Shown here piece by piece: positions 44,805 through 56,378 of a stretch of 64,000 nucleotides of DNA; position 1 is the first letter of the stretch, and each line of letters begins with the position of its first letter. The notes beneath the pieces are model-generated. The model did not search any database. It was not told the origin of the DNA and worked only from the letters and a program-made list of their open reading frames with translations. Made by a program: the position numbers and the translations under genes. The stretch is from Ascaphus truei (lineage: Eukaryota; Chordata; Amphibia; Anura; Ascaphidae), in the NCBI GenBank assembly GCA_036426205.1, contig CM071573.1, positions 74,314,043 to 74,378,042 of the forward strand. Direction: 5' to 3'.

Positions 44805-46097
44805 GGGGGTCATGCACTAAGCAGTGAGAAGTGCTTTTCCGTGAGATAAAAAGCCATTATAGCGTGATATTGCCTGCTGTGAGATTCACAAAACAGTGAT
44901 AAGTCTTTTAAGTGAGATAAATGCCTTTATAGCGCGATACTGTCTGCTATAAGATTCACAAAGCAGTGATAAGTGCTTTTAAGTGCGAAAACATGCCATT
45001 ATAGCACGATACTGCAGTGTTATCACTGCTTTGTGAATCTCACAACAGGCAGTATCATGCTATTGTAAAAAAGGAACAAAAGCGCAAACGCACATAGTGA
45101 AGTATGCAAAGTAATATATATATATTTTAGGGTAAGATATCTGCGTACATCAGATAGAAAGTACCAGCATTTCATGTACATAAACATGGGTGAGTGGAGG
45201 TGATGCATCTGCGCCCAACCATCTGGGGATCTTCCTTAATGCAGCACGGCACACTCTGCAGCTGAGGACAAGCCTCCGTTTGAGTCCTTCTTTGGGTACA
45301 GGAGTCTATTTGAGAGCTTCACTCGAGGGGAACTCCGTTCATCTCCCTAGCCTCGTTACCGGTCCGTCGGCGATGGAGGGCAACAGCTTCTCGGGCAAGC
45401 TGTTACCTCAAGTGTCCCGGTAGTCCTGGATGATCGGCCGCAAAGTGAGGGCGCGTAAAGTGAGGATGTTTTTACCGCACCTGTCCACAATCGCGGGAAA
45501 ATGCCTAGTATTTTCGGCTCCAGCGCAATATCAGAGAGTATAGCTAGCATACAGATAGGTAAAAAAGTGAGATATATAGCTAAAAATTTATCCAACGCGT
45601 TTCGAAGCGAAGGCTTCTTCTTCTGAAGGCTTGTCCTCAGCTGCAGAGTGTGCCGTGCTGCATTAAGGAAGATCCCCAGATGGTTGGCGGCAGATGCATC
45701 ACCTCCACTCACTCATGTTTATGTACATGAAATGCTGGTAACTTTCTAATCTGATGTACGCAGATATCTTACCCTAAACAATATATATATATTACTTTGC
45801 ATACTTCACTATGTGCGTTTGCGCTTTTGTTCCTTTTTTACAGTTGCTTTAGTGGTTCCTCTACCCTTACAACAGCTGCAGACGCCAGGTCTATATAGAG
45901 GTTGCATATTTATTTTTTCTCACTTCACCGAGTGGTGTTTTATTTGGGTTGTATATACAGTAGACCTTAGTAGTTAGCGCACTCATTTTATTTGAGTATC
46001 ATGCTATAAAGGCATGTATCTCACTTAAAAGCACTTATCACTGCTTTGTGCATAGCACCCAGAAAACCCACTTATCACTGCTTAGTGCATGACCCCC
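44805..46097. mobile_element. 1.3-kb TIR element with an internal palindrome, nested in a SINE
   Basis: The ends GGGGGTCATGCACTAAGCAG and CTGCTTAGTGCATGACCCCC are perfect inverted repeats of 20 bp; similarity continues (TGATAAGTG). Sub-terminal repeats CACAAA(A/G)CAGTGATAAG and TTATAGC(G/A)(C/T)GAT occur several times on each side. The palindrome 45066-45841 sits between. No transposase. TSD not clear. Ends of GGGGTCATGCACTAA type suggest a DNA transposon, superfamily open. Confidence 0.85.
45066..45841. repeat. Palindrome with ~210-bp arms around an ACGCGTTTCG core
   Basis: The left arm 45066-45275 (AAAAAAGGAACAAAAGCGCA...CTGCAGCTGAGGACAAGCC) pairs with the right arm 45628-45841 (GGCTTGTCCTCAGCTGCAGA...TTTGTTCCTTTTTT) at over 90% by eye. 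The spacer has CCAACGCGTTTCGAAGCGAA followed by GGCTTCTTCTTCTGAAGG at 45593-45628. Mirrored open frames on both strands (MSGGDASA...) are a consequence of the palindrome. Confidence 0.95.
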
Positions 46098-46165
46098 AGA
46101 GTCTTTACTCACTGAGCCACTCGGTCTCCATAGCATGTATATACAGATGTTTCTGCATTTCATCA

Positions 46166-46177
46166 TCATCGTCATCG

Positions 46178-46218
<41 letters not shown>

Positions 46219-46232
46219 TTCATCATCATCAT
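46166..46232. repeat. (ATC)n microsatellite
   Basis: About 22 CAT/ATC triplets with a few GTC and TTC interruptions. Confidence 0.97.
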
Positions 46233-47375
46233 TTATTTATTTTTTAAGTATATATAGGCCCCCACTTAAGAGGGCATCACAATTCTTTACATTCCGTTTA
46301 AGAACAACTACAATTAAATACAATTATTTGGCATTTAAGTCTCCAAAAAGATCAAACAGTTATTTAAGCGTTTAAAGGGATCAGTAAGCACATATTAGAG
46401 GGTCCACAAAATGGACAACATCCATATATTATTTGTGCACCTACTTAAACTGTGCATTATTATTAACAAGTTCATTTTCCTTTTCTGGCATTTTTTTTAT
46501 AATTTGCAATTCCGTGTCATAGTACTTTTTTTTTTTAAATGTATCAATATAGAGATAATCATGAACTATATAGAGACTGCATTGTAAACATAACTAAACA
46601 TTGATATCAATGATTGCTCTGAGTGTGACCATAATCACATACCATATATTTAAATGCCATCTGATGGCTCAATAATATAAATCCAATTGCTGTCGTATTG
46701 CTGGGGTACCGTTCCATCCTAGCAAATTGGTGATTATACATTTTCATATGGAACTGATGGCAGTCTACTAAAATAGATGGATATTAATGCTCTGATTCTC
46801 TTGTCTCTTCTGAAAAGTCATATATTATTTAGCAAACTGCTGTTTTCCATAGTCATAATCCATGCATATATAGTGATTTATATAATTGCCAACAGCATTT
46901 GTAGTGCAGATATTTATCAGAATTTTTAGCTACTAAGTAACTTCTGATTTAAGAGTCAGACCAGCCTGTGAAGGGATCTCTGCATATATCCTTAAATTGC
47001 ATTATAATTATTTGATTGTCCTGCTGAGATTAAAACAGATTTAATTTGAGAATCCCAAACCAGACAAGTGTCCATCAGGAAATGTTCTCAAGAAAGGAAA
47101 CTGGATATTGGCCAATACCAACGCAAAGCATAACCAAGGCGACACTGCAAGTGACTGTGCTTTATTGAAGGGGGTGAAACATTAAAGGTACTTTATATAG
47201 AGCCATTAGTAGCACAATATGTTATTTACGGATAAAAGGGAAGAGCAGTGAAATCAGCGCTAATGCAGTGGATATAAATAAGTGACACTATAAGTGACAA
47301 ACATACAGTAAATACACTTTAAACTTAAAGTGGGGACTGCCTAGGCAAAAAAGTGTACACAAACCAATACAAACA
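46233..47375. other. Unassigned AT-rich sequence
   Basis: No gene or recognised repeat. Confidence 0.5.
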
Positions 47376-48753
47376 GTAAAAAACAGAAAAACCAGCGCCT
47401 CCAAATGGAAAAAATAAAACTGACCAAATATAGTCCAAGGGTATATGGAATGGAGTCCCGAGGGGAATCTTCAGTGAAGTCTCATAGACAGACAAACAAA
47501 CATAAAAAACAAAAACAAAAAAGACAAAAGAAAAAGATCATAGTGCAACTAACAAAACCAATATAAACAAACAAACAAACAAACACTGAAAAGATTGGCA
47601 AAGAGATAATCACAAATTTAATGCAATTAAATAAAATATTTAGAAAACAACAGACACATGAATGTAGGGCTAAAGACACCAATAGGTTGAATCATCCGGT
47701 AAGCGTAAAATTAAAATCCTACTTACAGCAGAGCTGAAGGATATAAACCCATACAACAACTGTCTTGGAGTCCAGACCAGAGCTTCTGCAAAGATGGAGC
47801 ACAGCAGCACAGCTTCCAAGAGTCCACACTTCAAGGGCGACCACTATTGCCACTCACGCAGACCTTCCAGGTGGGTGAGGGGTACCTCAAGGAGGGACCA
47901 GGGCTACACGCTGATAGGGGAGTCACCGACACCAGAAGCACAAGCCCGCAGTAGCGCGGGTGGCGGTGGACGTCACACCACAGCGCCAGGAGGGAGGGGA
48001 AGGAACGCCGAGAGAGCAGTGAGGTCTGAGAGCTGAAGCAAAGTCAGAACAGCGTGCACAGACGGGGGGGGGATGATACAAGTCCAAGCCAAAGTAAAAA
48101 ACCACCCTACTCATTTCGTGACGAAAGTGACTGACGTCCGAAACGTAGGGTGGTTTTTTACGTCACCGAAACACGCGCGACTGCGGGCTTGTGTTCTGGG
48201 TCGGGTGACTCCCCTATAGCGTGTAGCCCTGGTCCCTCTTGAGGTACCCCTCACCCACCTGGAAGGTCTGCGGAGTGGCAATAGTGGTCGCCCTTGAAGT
48301 GTGGACTCTGGAAGCTGTGCTGCTGTGCTCCACCTTTGCGAGAAGCTCTGGTTGGACTCCAAGACAGTTGCGTATGGGTTTATATCCTCAGCTCTGCGTG
48401 TAAGTAGGATTTTAATTTTACTCTACCGGATGATTCAACGTATTGGTGTCTTTAGCCCACATTCATGTGTCTGTTGTTTTCTAAATATTTTATTTAAAAA
48501 TATTTTTTGGCATTAAATTGTGATTATCTCTTTGCCAATCTTTTCAGTGTTTGTTTGTTTATATTGGTTTTGTTAGTTGCACTATGATCTTTTTCTTGTG
48601 TCTTTTTTGTTTTTGTTTTTTATGTTTGTTTGTCTGTCTGTCTATGAGACTTCACTGAAGATTCCCCTCGGGACTCCATTCCATATACCCTTGGACTATA
48701 TTTCGTCAGTTTTATTTTTTCCATTTGGAGGCGCTGTTTTTTCTGTTTTTTAC
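47376..48753. repeat. 1.4-kb palindrome with ~600-bp arms and a GTCCGAAACGT core
   Basis: The left arm (47376-48110: GTAAAAAACAGAAAAACCAG ... GTAAAAAACCACCCTAC) is the reverse complement of the right arm (about 48146-48753: GTAGGGTGGTTTTTTAC ... TTTTTTCTGTTTTTTAC). The left arm has about 125 extra bases near the centre (about 47965-48090). Scattered substitutions and small indels show both arms have aged, arguing against an assembly artefact. The centre has ACTGACGTCCGAAACGTAGG. No coding capacity beyond mirrored frames. Confidence 0.95.
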
Positions 48754-48953
48754 AATATGTATTTTGCAATAGTCATAGCATTGATTGAGCTGATGACCTT
48801 TGACACCTGATGGCATAGGGCTGCCAAATCCTGCCAGACTGATCCTGCTGCTCTTTAATGATCTCTTTATCTTTATTGCAAGAGTCGCTCAAAAATAAAA
48901 ATATGACAGCGTATTTTACTAGTACAACAATTGATGCATTGATTTAGCATACA

Positions 48954-49090
48954 GGCAGTCCTCGGTTATCCGACACAATGTGTTACTCAAAATGGCGTTG
49001 TAAAGCGAAACGTTGTAAAGCGAAACACGTTTTCCCATAGGAACACTGTTTAAATGAAAGGTTCCGTTCCGGAAGGCATTTTTAACACTA
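48954..49090 (+). mobile_element. Tigger/pogo-like end fragment
   Basis: CAGGCAGTCCTCGGTTATCCG is followed by AAAATGGCGTTGTAAAGCGAA and a second GTTGTAAAGCGAAACACG. The terminus is of the type seen in vertebrate pogo/Tigger MITEs. The other end was not located. Confidence 0.5.
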
Positions 49091-49129
49091 AAATACACCA
49101 AATATTTTATGCAGGCAATAAGATATGCA

Positions 49130-49560
49130 GCACAATCTCACATCACATTCATGTACCCCACCCCCCTGCATCTCACATCACCCTCATGTACCCCACCCCC
49201 CTGCATCTCACATCTTCCTCTCGCCCCCAACCCCTGTCTCTCTCCCAATATGCCTACCTGAGGCGGGGGCGGGGGGCAGGAGGCGGCTGCGGGGGTGAGG
49301 ACTGCACACACACATGCGCTCGCTAGCAGCAGGCACCGGAAGTGCCACACTGCTACAGCACGGCTGTGAGCAGGCTCTGGGGGGGAGGGAGAGAGCCGGG
49401 GAGAGGGAGAGCCAGGAAAGCTGTCACGGGCTGCGGGCAGCTAGGCGGAACCCCTGGGACTACTCCGCGGAACCCTAATTGGGAATCACTGCACTAACCG
49501 ATTATGGGGGTGCTATATCAAAGTGCTAAAGTGGGGGAAAAAGGGCTGCAAAAAAAATTG
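49130..49560. repeat. Short C-rich tandem and GC-rich tract
   Basis: CATGTACCCCACCCCCCTGC and CATCTCACATCACCCT repeat two to three times (49137-49215), then a G-rich region to 49500. Function unknown; no gene seen. Confidence 0.5.
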
Positions 49561-52220
49561 CCCCCGATTTATTAAATTTAAAAAATCCCAATGAAAGCTA
49601 TGCGGTTTTTTTTTAGAAGCCTGGACTTGCGACCTAGATATATAATCCCCCATATGCATTTTATGGCGTCAATTGCCCAAGGAAGACCATATGCAGAAAC
49701 GCTGAACGTAATAAGTGTACATTCATTTATCTTTCCTTACCCTCCCCTCCCCCCCCCCCCCCCCCTCCCAAAAAAAACTGCTATTTCATCGGCTTAAAAT
49801 AGTGAGAAATACAGATTTAATTTTGTATTCTGAAAGTATTTGTTTCTGCTGCTGGCCAAGCGGCATTTAATAAACAATGAATACTACCGCATAGTTTTCT
49901 CATCAATCAAGCTCCACAAAAGGCTCAGCCAGAGATTTAATCTCGCTTTTCTGTGAGCTGTCTTAACACAGTGCTTTTTAACAAGATGTTTTTGTTGCAA
50001 ACATATACACTCTATCCACGTCTTGTCATTAATTTGAAAAATTACATGCATGAATCGCAGTCCCTGGGAAACATAAGCCTATCTTACAAGTATTCTTTAG
50101 AACTCATTTTTCTCTCCACAAAGTAAGGGTGATCATCTGTACAATCGCTGTCAGAGAAGGCAAATTGAATTGAGAACTCCAGAAGTGGCTTTACCGGGTT
50201 GTGTTTATTCTTACATTTACAAAGCACACGATGCTTAAATATAATTATTTGGTCAGTTCCTTTTAAAGCACACTATACTTACATCTTAATGTGCAGAAGA
50301 GTGTATTTATATTTATTTATTTTGACTGTAACCGAGAAAGACAAGGAATCATGATAGTCATTGTTTGACCATCTCCCAAAACTGCTTGTAGACTTTCAAG
50401 AGGATATCACCCTCCCAATAAAACCTTTCCAGATCCTCCATCTGTTTTCTTGTTTTCAGGGATTTCTAGTAGAAGACTTAAGTAAAGACTTGACCTGCAA
50501 TAAATCCAGTAACAGAAGGATGAGTGGTTGAGAAGGGGAAATCAGTGCTCTCCTCCAAACTCTATAGATCCCAGTCAAAATCTAATGCTGTTTGGATCTA
50601 TTGGCCCGAATCCCAGGCAGAAATGAGCTAAAACCTTGTTTCTGCCTCTTATGAAGGTTTGGGTCCCCTTCTCTCACCCCTGTTAATCTGATGTGCACTC
50701 TGTGATTTGGGGGGTGATCATACTGTAGTTCAGTGGTGGTCAGGGGGGAGAGTCCCTTCCATGAAAAAAGTACCATCCAGGCATTCCCACTGCAGGTCCC
50801 CCATCTTTTCTGGTGCAACTGTAGGATTCACATGGGGTTAAGTGCAGACCAGAGGCAACGTGTCTTCTGCTGGCCCGACCTTCTCTGACACAAGGGATAG
50901 CATTATCAGATAAGGTGGGACCAGCAGGAGAGAGGAAGCCTCGGATCGCGTCAGGGGACCACACAGGCTAATGGAGGAGGTTGAGACACTCTCCCCCTCC
51001 CACCCCAACCCATTTCTGTCTCTTCTCTCCTCCCAATTTACTCTACTCTGTTCCATGTTACTCTCTCCCCCCAGACACTTTCTCTCCCGTCACTCTCCTC
51101 TATGTCACGCTCTCTTCCTCCCTTGTCACTCTTTCCCACTGTCACCCACTATCTCACACCATGTCACCCACCCACATATCTGAAAAATGCCCACTCCTAG
51201 TAACAAGCATTCATATCTACCTTATTATATGTTACTCTATGGAAACCCTTGTTCCTATAGAAGAGCAATACTTCTAAAAGTGAGCAAAAGGCTGAAGGAA
51301 GCCGTATGGACAAAATTATTTATATTGGAATTAAAACACAGCAATGCATAGCAGGCATCTCTAGAAATAGTGACAAAAGGTGATGCTAAGGCGCTCCTAT
51401 AAAGAGTATTAAATGTGATAATTTAAACAATGATAAATCACTAAAAGGTATATAACTGTGCATTAAATAAAAAATATATAAAGTGAACGTGCAAGTGCAA
51501 TAAATAAGGTAACAAGGTCGCAGCTCAACCCTAGGAAGAAAGATCCAGAGTTCCTTCTGTACAGTTGTGTTCGAAGCTTTGTAATCAGAATAATCCTCCA
51601 TTCCCACAACGGATTGCCGCCCGTTCCTCTTTCCCGATTACCGAAAGTGCCGGAAGTGACGGGACGCTCACCGGGAGCCTGGCAGATTGAGAGATTCGAG
51701 TCGGAACGGTAGACATATCGATCAGCCACTCATCTTTAGTATTATGTGCCTATGTTGCTATTTATTCATGTAAGTGTGATACTATTTTTTGGACAATACA
51801 CACTTTTATTATATACAGTGTTGTACTATGGTGTTATTTCTGTCTTGCTAAGGATACATCACACCGTGACCACCATCACCAACTTACCAGAGAAGCTAAA
51901 TTCTGGACATCCTTAATCACATTTCATGTGGGAAATGCTGTTTTTTGTCTGAAAGATTGTGAGTTCCCATTTTTCTGAATCCTAGAATTGAGAGACATTT
52001 TTTGAAGCTGATTACACTATGTAGTATATATTTATTTTATTTCATATATGGTGAAATCAGCACTCCCAAAGCTTTGAACACATCTCTAGAAATAGAATGT
52101 TATTGGAAAGACAAGAGTGAAAGTTTGTTTTGAAAATCACTCTTCTTTTATCCCTCTAGACCAGTGTTTTTTTAAACATTTTTTGGTTAAGGAACCTTAT
52201 GATTATATTGTGAAATTCTG
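49561..52220. other. Unassigned sequence
   Basis: A C-run at 49750-49766 and a CT-rich stretch at 50985-51140. Open frames lack domains. No repeat family identified. Confidence 0.5.
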
Positions 52221-53000
52221 TGTAACCCCAACCCTCTCTATTGGCGCATCTGAAATCATGATTTCAGCGGATCAATCTCAAAAAGGGCGATTCACGGTTT
52301 GTGGATTTTTAAGTTATTACCAATACATTCTGCGGATTTCACAACCTGTGGACGGATTTGTAGAATTTAATCCACTGATTGCTGAATTCGTGGATTGGAT
52401 TCTACAAATCCATCGACGTGTTGTATCCAATGGCTGTTTTTGATCTGCGCAAATTAAAACCGACCAAATCCATTGTGGATTTTACACCACAAAACGGATT
52501 TTGGGTTAAAAATGCGAGAAAATACAGGAAACAGATTTGGGCAGAACCGCCCATCTCTAATTGTAAGGTACCCTGACCCTCTCTAATAGCGTGACTAAAC
52601 TCAGATGCATTGTAACCCTATCTAGTCGTGTGTCTGAGATCAGATGCATTGTAAGGAACCCCAACCCTCTCTAATAGCGCGTCTGAGATCAGATGCATTG
52701 TAAGGATCCCCAACACTCTGTAATAGCGTGTCAGAGCTCAGATGCATTGTAAGGAACCCCAACCCTCTGTAATATCGTGTCTGAGATCAGATGCATTGTA
52801 AGGATCCCCAACCCTCTGTAATATCGTGTCTGAGATCAGATGCATTGTAAGGATCCCCAACCCTCTGTAATATCGTGTCTGAGATCAGATGCATTGTTAG
52901 GATCCCCAACACTCTGTAATAGCGCGCCTGAGATCAGATGCATTGTAAGGATCCCCAATCCTCTCTAATAGCGCGCCTGAGATCAGACGCATTGTAAATT
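52221..53000. repeat. 49-bp minisatellite, about 9-10 units, split by a repeat insertion
   Basis: The unit is (G)ATCCCCAACCCTCTGTAATA, then TCGTGTCTGAGATCAGATGC and ATTGTAAG. The period is 49 bp (for example 52705, 52754 and 52803 start successive units). One unit is at 52221-52260 and the rest at 52560-53000; 52261-52559 is a foreign repeat. Units differ by point changes, and the most homogeneous lie at 52750-52900. Confidence 0.93.
52261..52559 (-). mobile_element. Copy 3 of the 'GATGGGCGGAACTGTC' repeat, inside the minisatellite
   Basis: On the minus strand it begins TTAGAGATGGGCGGTTCTGC at 52559 and runs to ...TTTTTGAGATTGATCCGCTG near 52261, matching copy 2 but lacking its distal end. 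It separates GAAATCATG from ATTGTAAGG, which are contiguous in the other minisatellite units, so the insertion point is clear. Confidence 0.82.
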
Positions 53001-54270
53001 CTTCTGTATTTGGTACAATTTTCACATGGATGGCCAGGGAACCCAAGGGTTCATAAAAACCCCTGTTGAAAAACTGCTCTAGACACAGGAACACTCAATG
53101 AATGCTGCTAGGCCGGAGCTCACACAGACTGCTTCAATTTCATTTTCAATAAAACATCTCTATCTGGGTGGGTTTGATAAGCTACTGCTGTATATATATA
53201 GCAGCGTGCTGGCCTCTAGTGGTATAGAATAGGCTAATATTTTTTTGGAAGTGTCGCCTGCCTAGCTCCTGTGTTGTGACCCAGGGTGGTCTGAATGCCT
53301 GCCACAAAGACACTTATGTAAGTGCATTACTTTGTGTTTTATATGAATTAAAGTAATTTTACACTATATCTGCTTTCTCCTCCTGTATGTGGGTTTCCCC
53401 CCCCCTCCCCCCTCTGTCTCTTATGGATCATCTGTGACGGTGTGCAGCACTTACCTGGATGCATTCAGAGTTGGTCACTCTATATAACCAAACTGCCTGT
53501 CTATGACGTGCAACACGTGAGCCTAAAATTCAAAGAATGACTAACATTGTTTTATATTGATATACAGTGTTGCACTATAGTTGTGTGTTTTATATTTCTT
53601 CTTGTGTCCTGATGAAATTTGCGCCCTTGCCGTTTCCACCTAATATTGAAAGGAAACTAGTTTCTTATGCTGAATTGAATCCAAAACTGCAATGTACATG
53701 AGGGATCCAGGCACAGGGGGTCACTGGAGCCGCCATGACTTTCATCCAGGGTTGCGGTTTGATCCAGGGCTCATCCTTTATAAGCTGATCGCTTCCTGGT
53801 TGGCAGATCAATGTGCTTTTCCCTTGCATCAGCCTTCCTATCAAAGCATCTCTCCGCCTGACTCGCTTGCTTCTTGATCTACTGCCTGATATAGAAAACA
53901 AAAAGAAAAGCGCAAAACCCTCAGAGAGAAATATTGAAAATATTTAGTGGTAATAAAAGGGAGAAGGGAGAAAGGGGGGAGGGGGTAGTAAACACGTACA
54001 AAAAGTCAGCAGTTAAAAGCATTGAGGTATAAAAACCATTAGCCTGGACATCGGAGTAGGTCTTTCAGAGGTTTCAGCGTCCAACCTCATATGGGTGATG
54101 TTAGGCAGACTCGAGACCTCCGCAAGTGCACCACACACAGTCCAGCACAGAAAATTCAAAATCCCAACGAAGCATGCTCTCGTGGCAATGGCATGCCGAA
54201 TCTCGGCAGGGACCCTAGGTGGAGAAATAGTCAGTGTGATGAAGTGGTTGGACAGGCTACCACCCAGATG
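53001..54270. other. Unassigned sequence
   Basis: A short (TA)n near 53191-53200 and a C-run at 53397-53412. No gene or known repeat. Confidence 0.5.
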
Positions 54271-54527
54271 GATGACTGACTGACTGACTGCCTGGGTGAC
54301 TTCACTGACTGCCTGGGTGGGTGACTGACTGACTGCCTGGGTGACTTCACTGACTGCCTGGGTGGGTGACTGACTGCCTAGGTTGACTGACTGCCTGGGT
54401 GGGTGACTGACTGCCTGGGTGACTGACTGACTGCCTGGGTGGGTGACTGACTGCCTGGGTTGACTGCCTGGGTGGGTGGTTGGGTGACTGACTGCCTGGG
54501 TGGGTGGTTGGGTGACTGACTGCCTGT
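54271..54527. repeat. Minisatellite, GACTGACTGCCTGGGTGGGT units
   Basis: Irregular tandem of CTGACTGCCTGGGTG with GGTGA, ACTTCA or GTTGG extensions, about 13-14 units. The 295-residue minus-strand frame across it (Pro/Gln/Ser/Val-rich) exists because the repeat lacks stops in that frame. Confidence 0.95.
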
Positions 54528-55009
54528 AGCTGTTTACAGTTAGTGTATAGTGCCATTTGCAGACGCCGCACAGCGATTTGCAGTCTGTGGTCTGGGGCCG
54601 GACCACCACTGCACTATCATAGACTATCAAAGGAGAGACCCTCCTACCAGAGTTCACCCCACGCAGAGGCAGAGGCATCACTGGATCAGTGGATCCCTTT
54701 TGCTTTTCGGCCATACCCGGGTGCTGGAGCACCTGGGCAGGTACCTCACAACGTGCACCAACTATACCACTGTCAGTTACTGTGGGCAGCGCTGTCTCAC
54801 ACATTGTGGAGGCGCTGTCACCAGACGGATCATGTACACCCCAGGCTCCCAGCAGCGGAGGTTCAGGCCTCCTGTGAGCCACAGGTAAAGCACCACACAC
54901 TCAGTAGCCACCACATTTCCCATAGGGTGGGGGAAATAGCGCTACACTTATAAACTTCGATACTAAAATCCTAGCAGGACGTTGTCAATCTTCTTTGATA
55001 GCTATCATT
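54528..55009. other. Unassigned sequence
   Basis: Moderately GC-rich, open in several frames on both strands without a recognisable domain. It may belong to the same element as the minisatellite. Confidence 0.4.
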
Positions 55010-55443
55010 TTAAAGCGGCAATCGAAGCTGGCAGATGTCTTCGCAATTTTTTTTTAAATTAATATATAGCATTGAATCAGGGGTCTCTTCAGCTGAACCC
55101 CGTTAATTTGAGCTGCGGGGAACCCCTACTTCCGGAGATACCTCCGAATTAGATGCCGTTAGCCGCTCTCCTCGGCTGCAAGGGTTCACAATATGTCCGC
55201 TGTTGAATGTTTTTGAGTCTTGCGGGCCACTAGGAAGGCATGACATCATCGGTGCAGCATCCTATTGGCCCATGTGACGTGGGAGCTTTAAACATTACAG
55301 CCCTGCTTGCTGAGCCGAAGTACAGTAGCTACCAGCACCTACTTCGGAGGTAAGAATCCCTGAAATTAGCAGGGCTCAGCTCCTGAGACCCCCTGCTTCA
55401 ATCCCATATTTTAAAAAAATGCTGTATTGGATTACTCCTTTAA
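55010..55443. mobile_element. TTAA-type MITE, copy b
   Basis: TTAA at 55010-55013 and 55440-55443. Left TTAAAGCGGCAATCGAA and the reverse complement of the right end, TTAAAGGAGTAATCCAAT, are inverted. The interior (CAGGGGTCTCTTCAGCTGAA, GTGACGTGGGAGCTTTAAA, CTCCTGAGACCCCCTGCTTC) is shared with the palindrome at 63063-63357. Confidence 0.75.
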
Positions 55444-56185
55444 CTCATTTAACACCAACTTTGCACTAAGCTTGAAATAGTGAAGACTTTTAGTCCATAG
55501 GACAATAAGACATATTATATATTTAGTGTACCTGCTTACATTGAGTTTACCTTGACGGGGTTAGCAGACTAAAATGATTTTGTTTTATTAAAAGATGCAA
55601 CTAAATGACTCCTTTGTAAAAAGGATCAACATGTAAAAGTTCACTAATAAATTGCAAGCCAATTTGGGATGTTTTCCATCTATATATATATGGCCAATTC
55701 CCTTTCCATAGCTGCGTACTGCATAAAGTATTGAAAGTTACATCGTGTTACTGATTCTGTCATAGAGGTACAGTAGGGTTGAGCTCACCTCATTCTTTAT
55801 GGCATTAAGCTTGAATGTCACCATGGCTGATTCTTTCAAATAATATAAATATATAGTCATTACAACACACTAAATGATGTGCAACAACATATGCCCATAC
55901 CACTATGTGTACACCGATTATAACTATAACATGTCAACCATAAACACGGGAAATGTATGGAAACGTCGACTTCTCAAACTCGTAATGCCATTGTGCTCGA
56001 CAGCGAAACCCCAAATCGTGTCGCGAATACATTGTATTTCCCATCGCCGTGTCACAATATTACCATAGGATGTGGATTTCAGAAGGCGTTATACGATATG
56101 ATCTGTAAATGAAAACAGAAGCACAATAGAGGGCGACCAACCCGTCAGTCTGGCCAAAGAATGTCAAATAATTGATGGTGTACAG
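55444..56185. other. Unassigned sequence
   Basis: No gene or recognised repeat. Confidence 0.5.
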
Positions 56186-56378
56186 CAGGGGTGCTCAACT
56201 CCAGTCCCCTCCCCCCACCCCCTCGCCCAACAGGTCAGGTTTTCAGGATATCCCAGACTCAGCACAGGCGGTTTAAATCAGAGGCTCAGTTAAAGACTGA
56301 TTGTGCCACCTGTGCTGAAGCAGGGACTAAAAGGCAGGAGGGGGGGGGGGGCTTGAGGACTGGAGTTGAGCAAGACTG
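56186..56378. mobile_element. hAT MITE, copy H7
   Basis: CAGGGGTGCTCAACTCCAGTC, CAACAGGTCAGGTTTTCAGG, the mirrored GCCACCTGTGCTGAAGCAGG, a G-run and GAGGACTGGAGTTGAGC. The terminal CAGGGGTG is intact on the left. Confidence 0.9.

Larger units (their letters stand above)
44560..46130 (-). mobile_element. CORE-SINE on the minus strand, split by a 1.3-kb insertion
   Basis: The body (44560-44790 in reverse) has GGGGAACCTAGTTCTATTCC (B box region), GTGAGCTTGGGTAAGTCAC and GCAGGGACTGTGTCTGC, the same as the SINE at 38648. The head (GGCTCAGTGAGTAAAGACTC) is found only at 46098-46118. The element at 44805-46097 therefore inserted between head and body. A GTTAGTTAGTCAGT stretch at the left junction is extra to the SINE. 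Confidence 0.88.

Noticed and set aside
45190..45712. Two frames on opposite strands sharing MSGGDASA...HTLQLRTSL
   Set aside because: Identical because the DNA is a palindrome; not a conserved protein.
54013..54900. 295-residue open frame on the minus strand
   Set aside because: It spans a tandem repeat with no stops in that frame; composition is Pro/Gln/Ser/Val-rich and no domain is visible.
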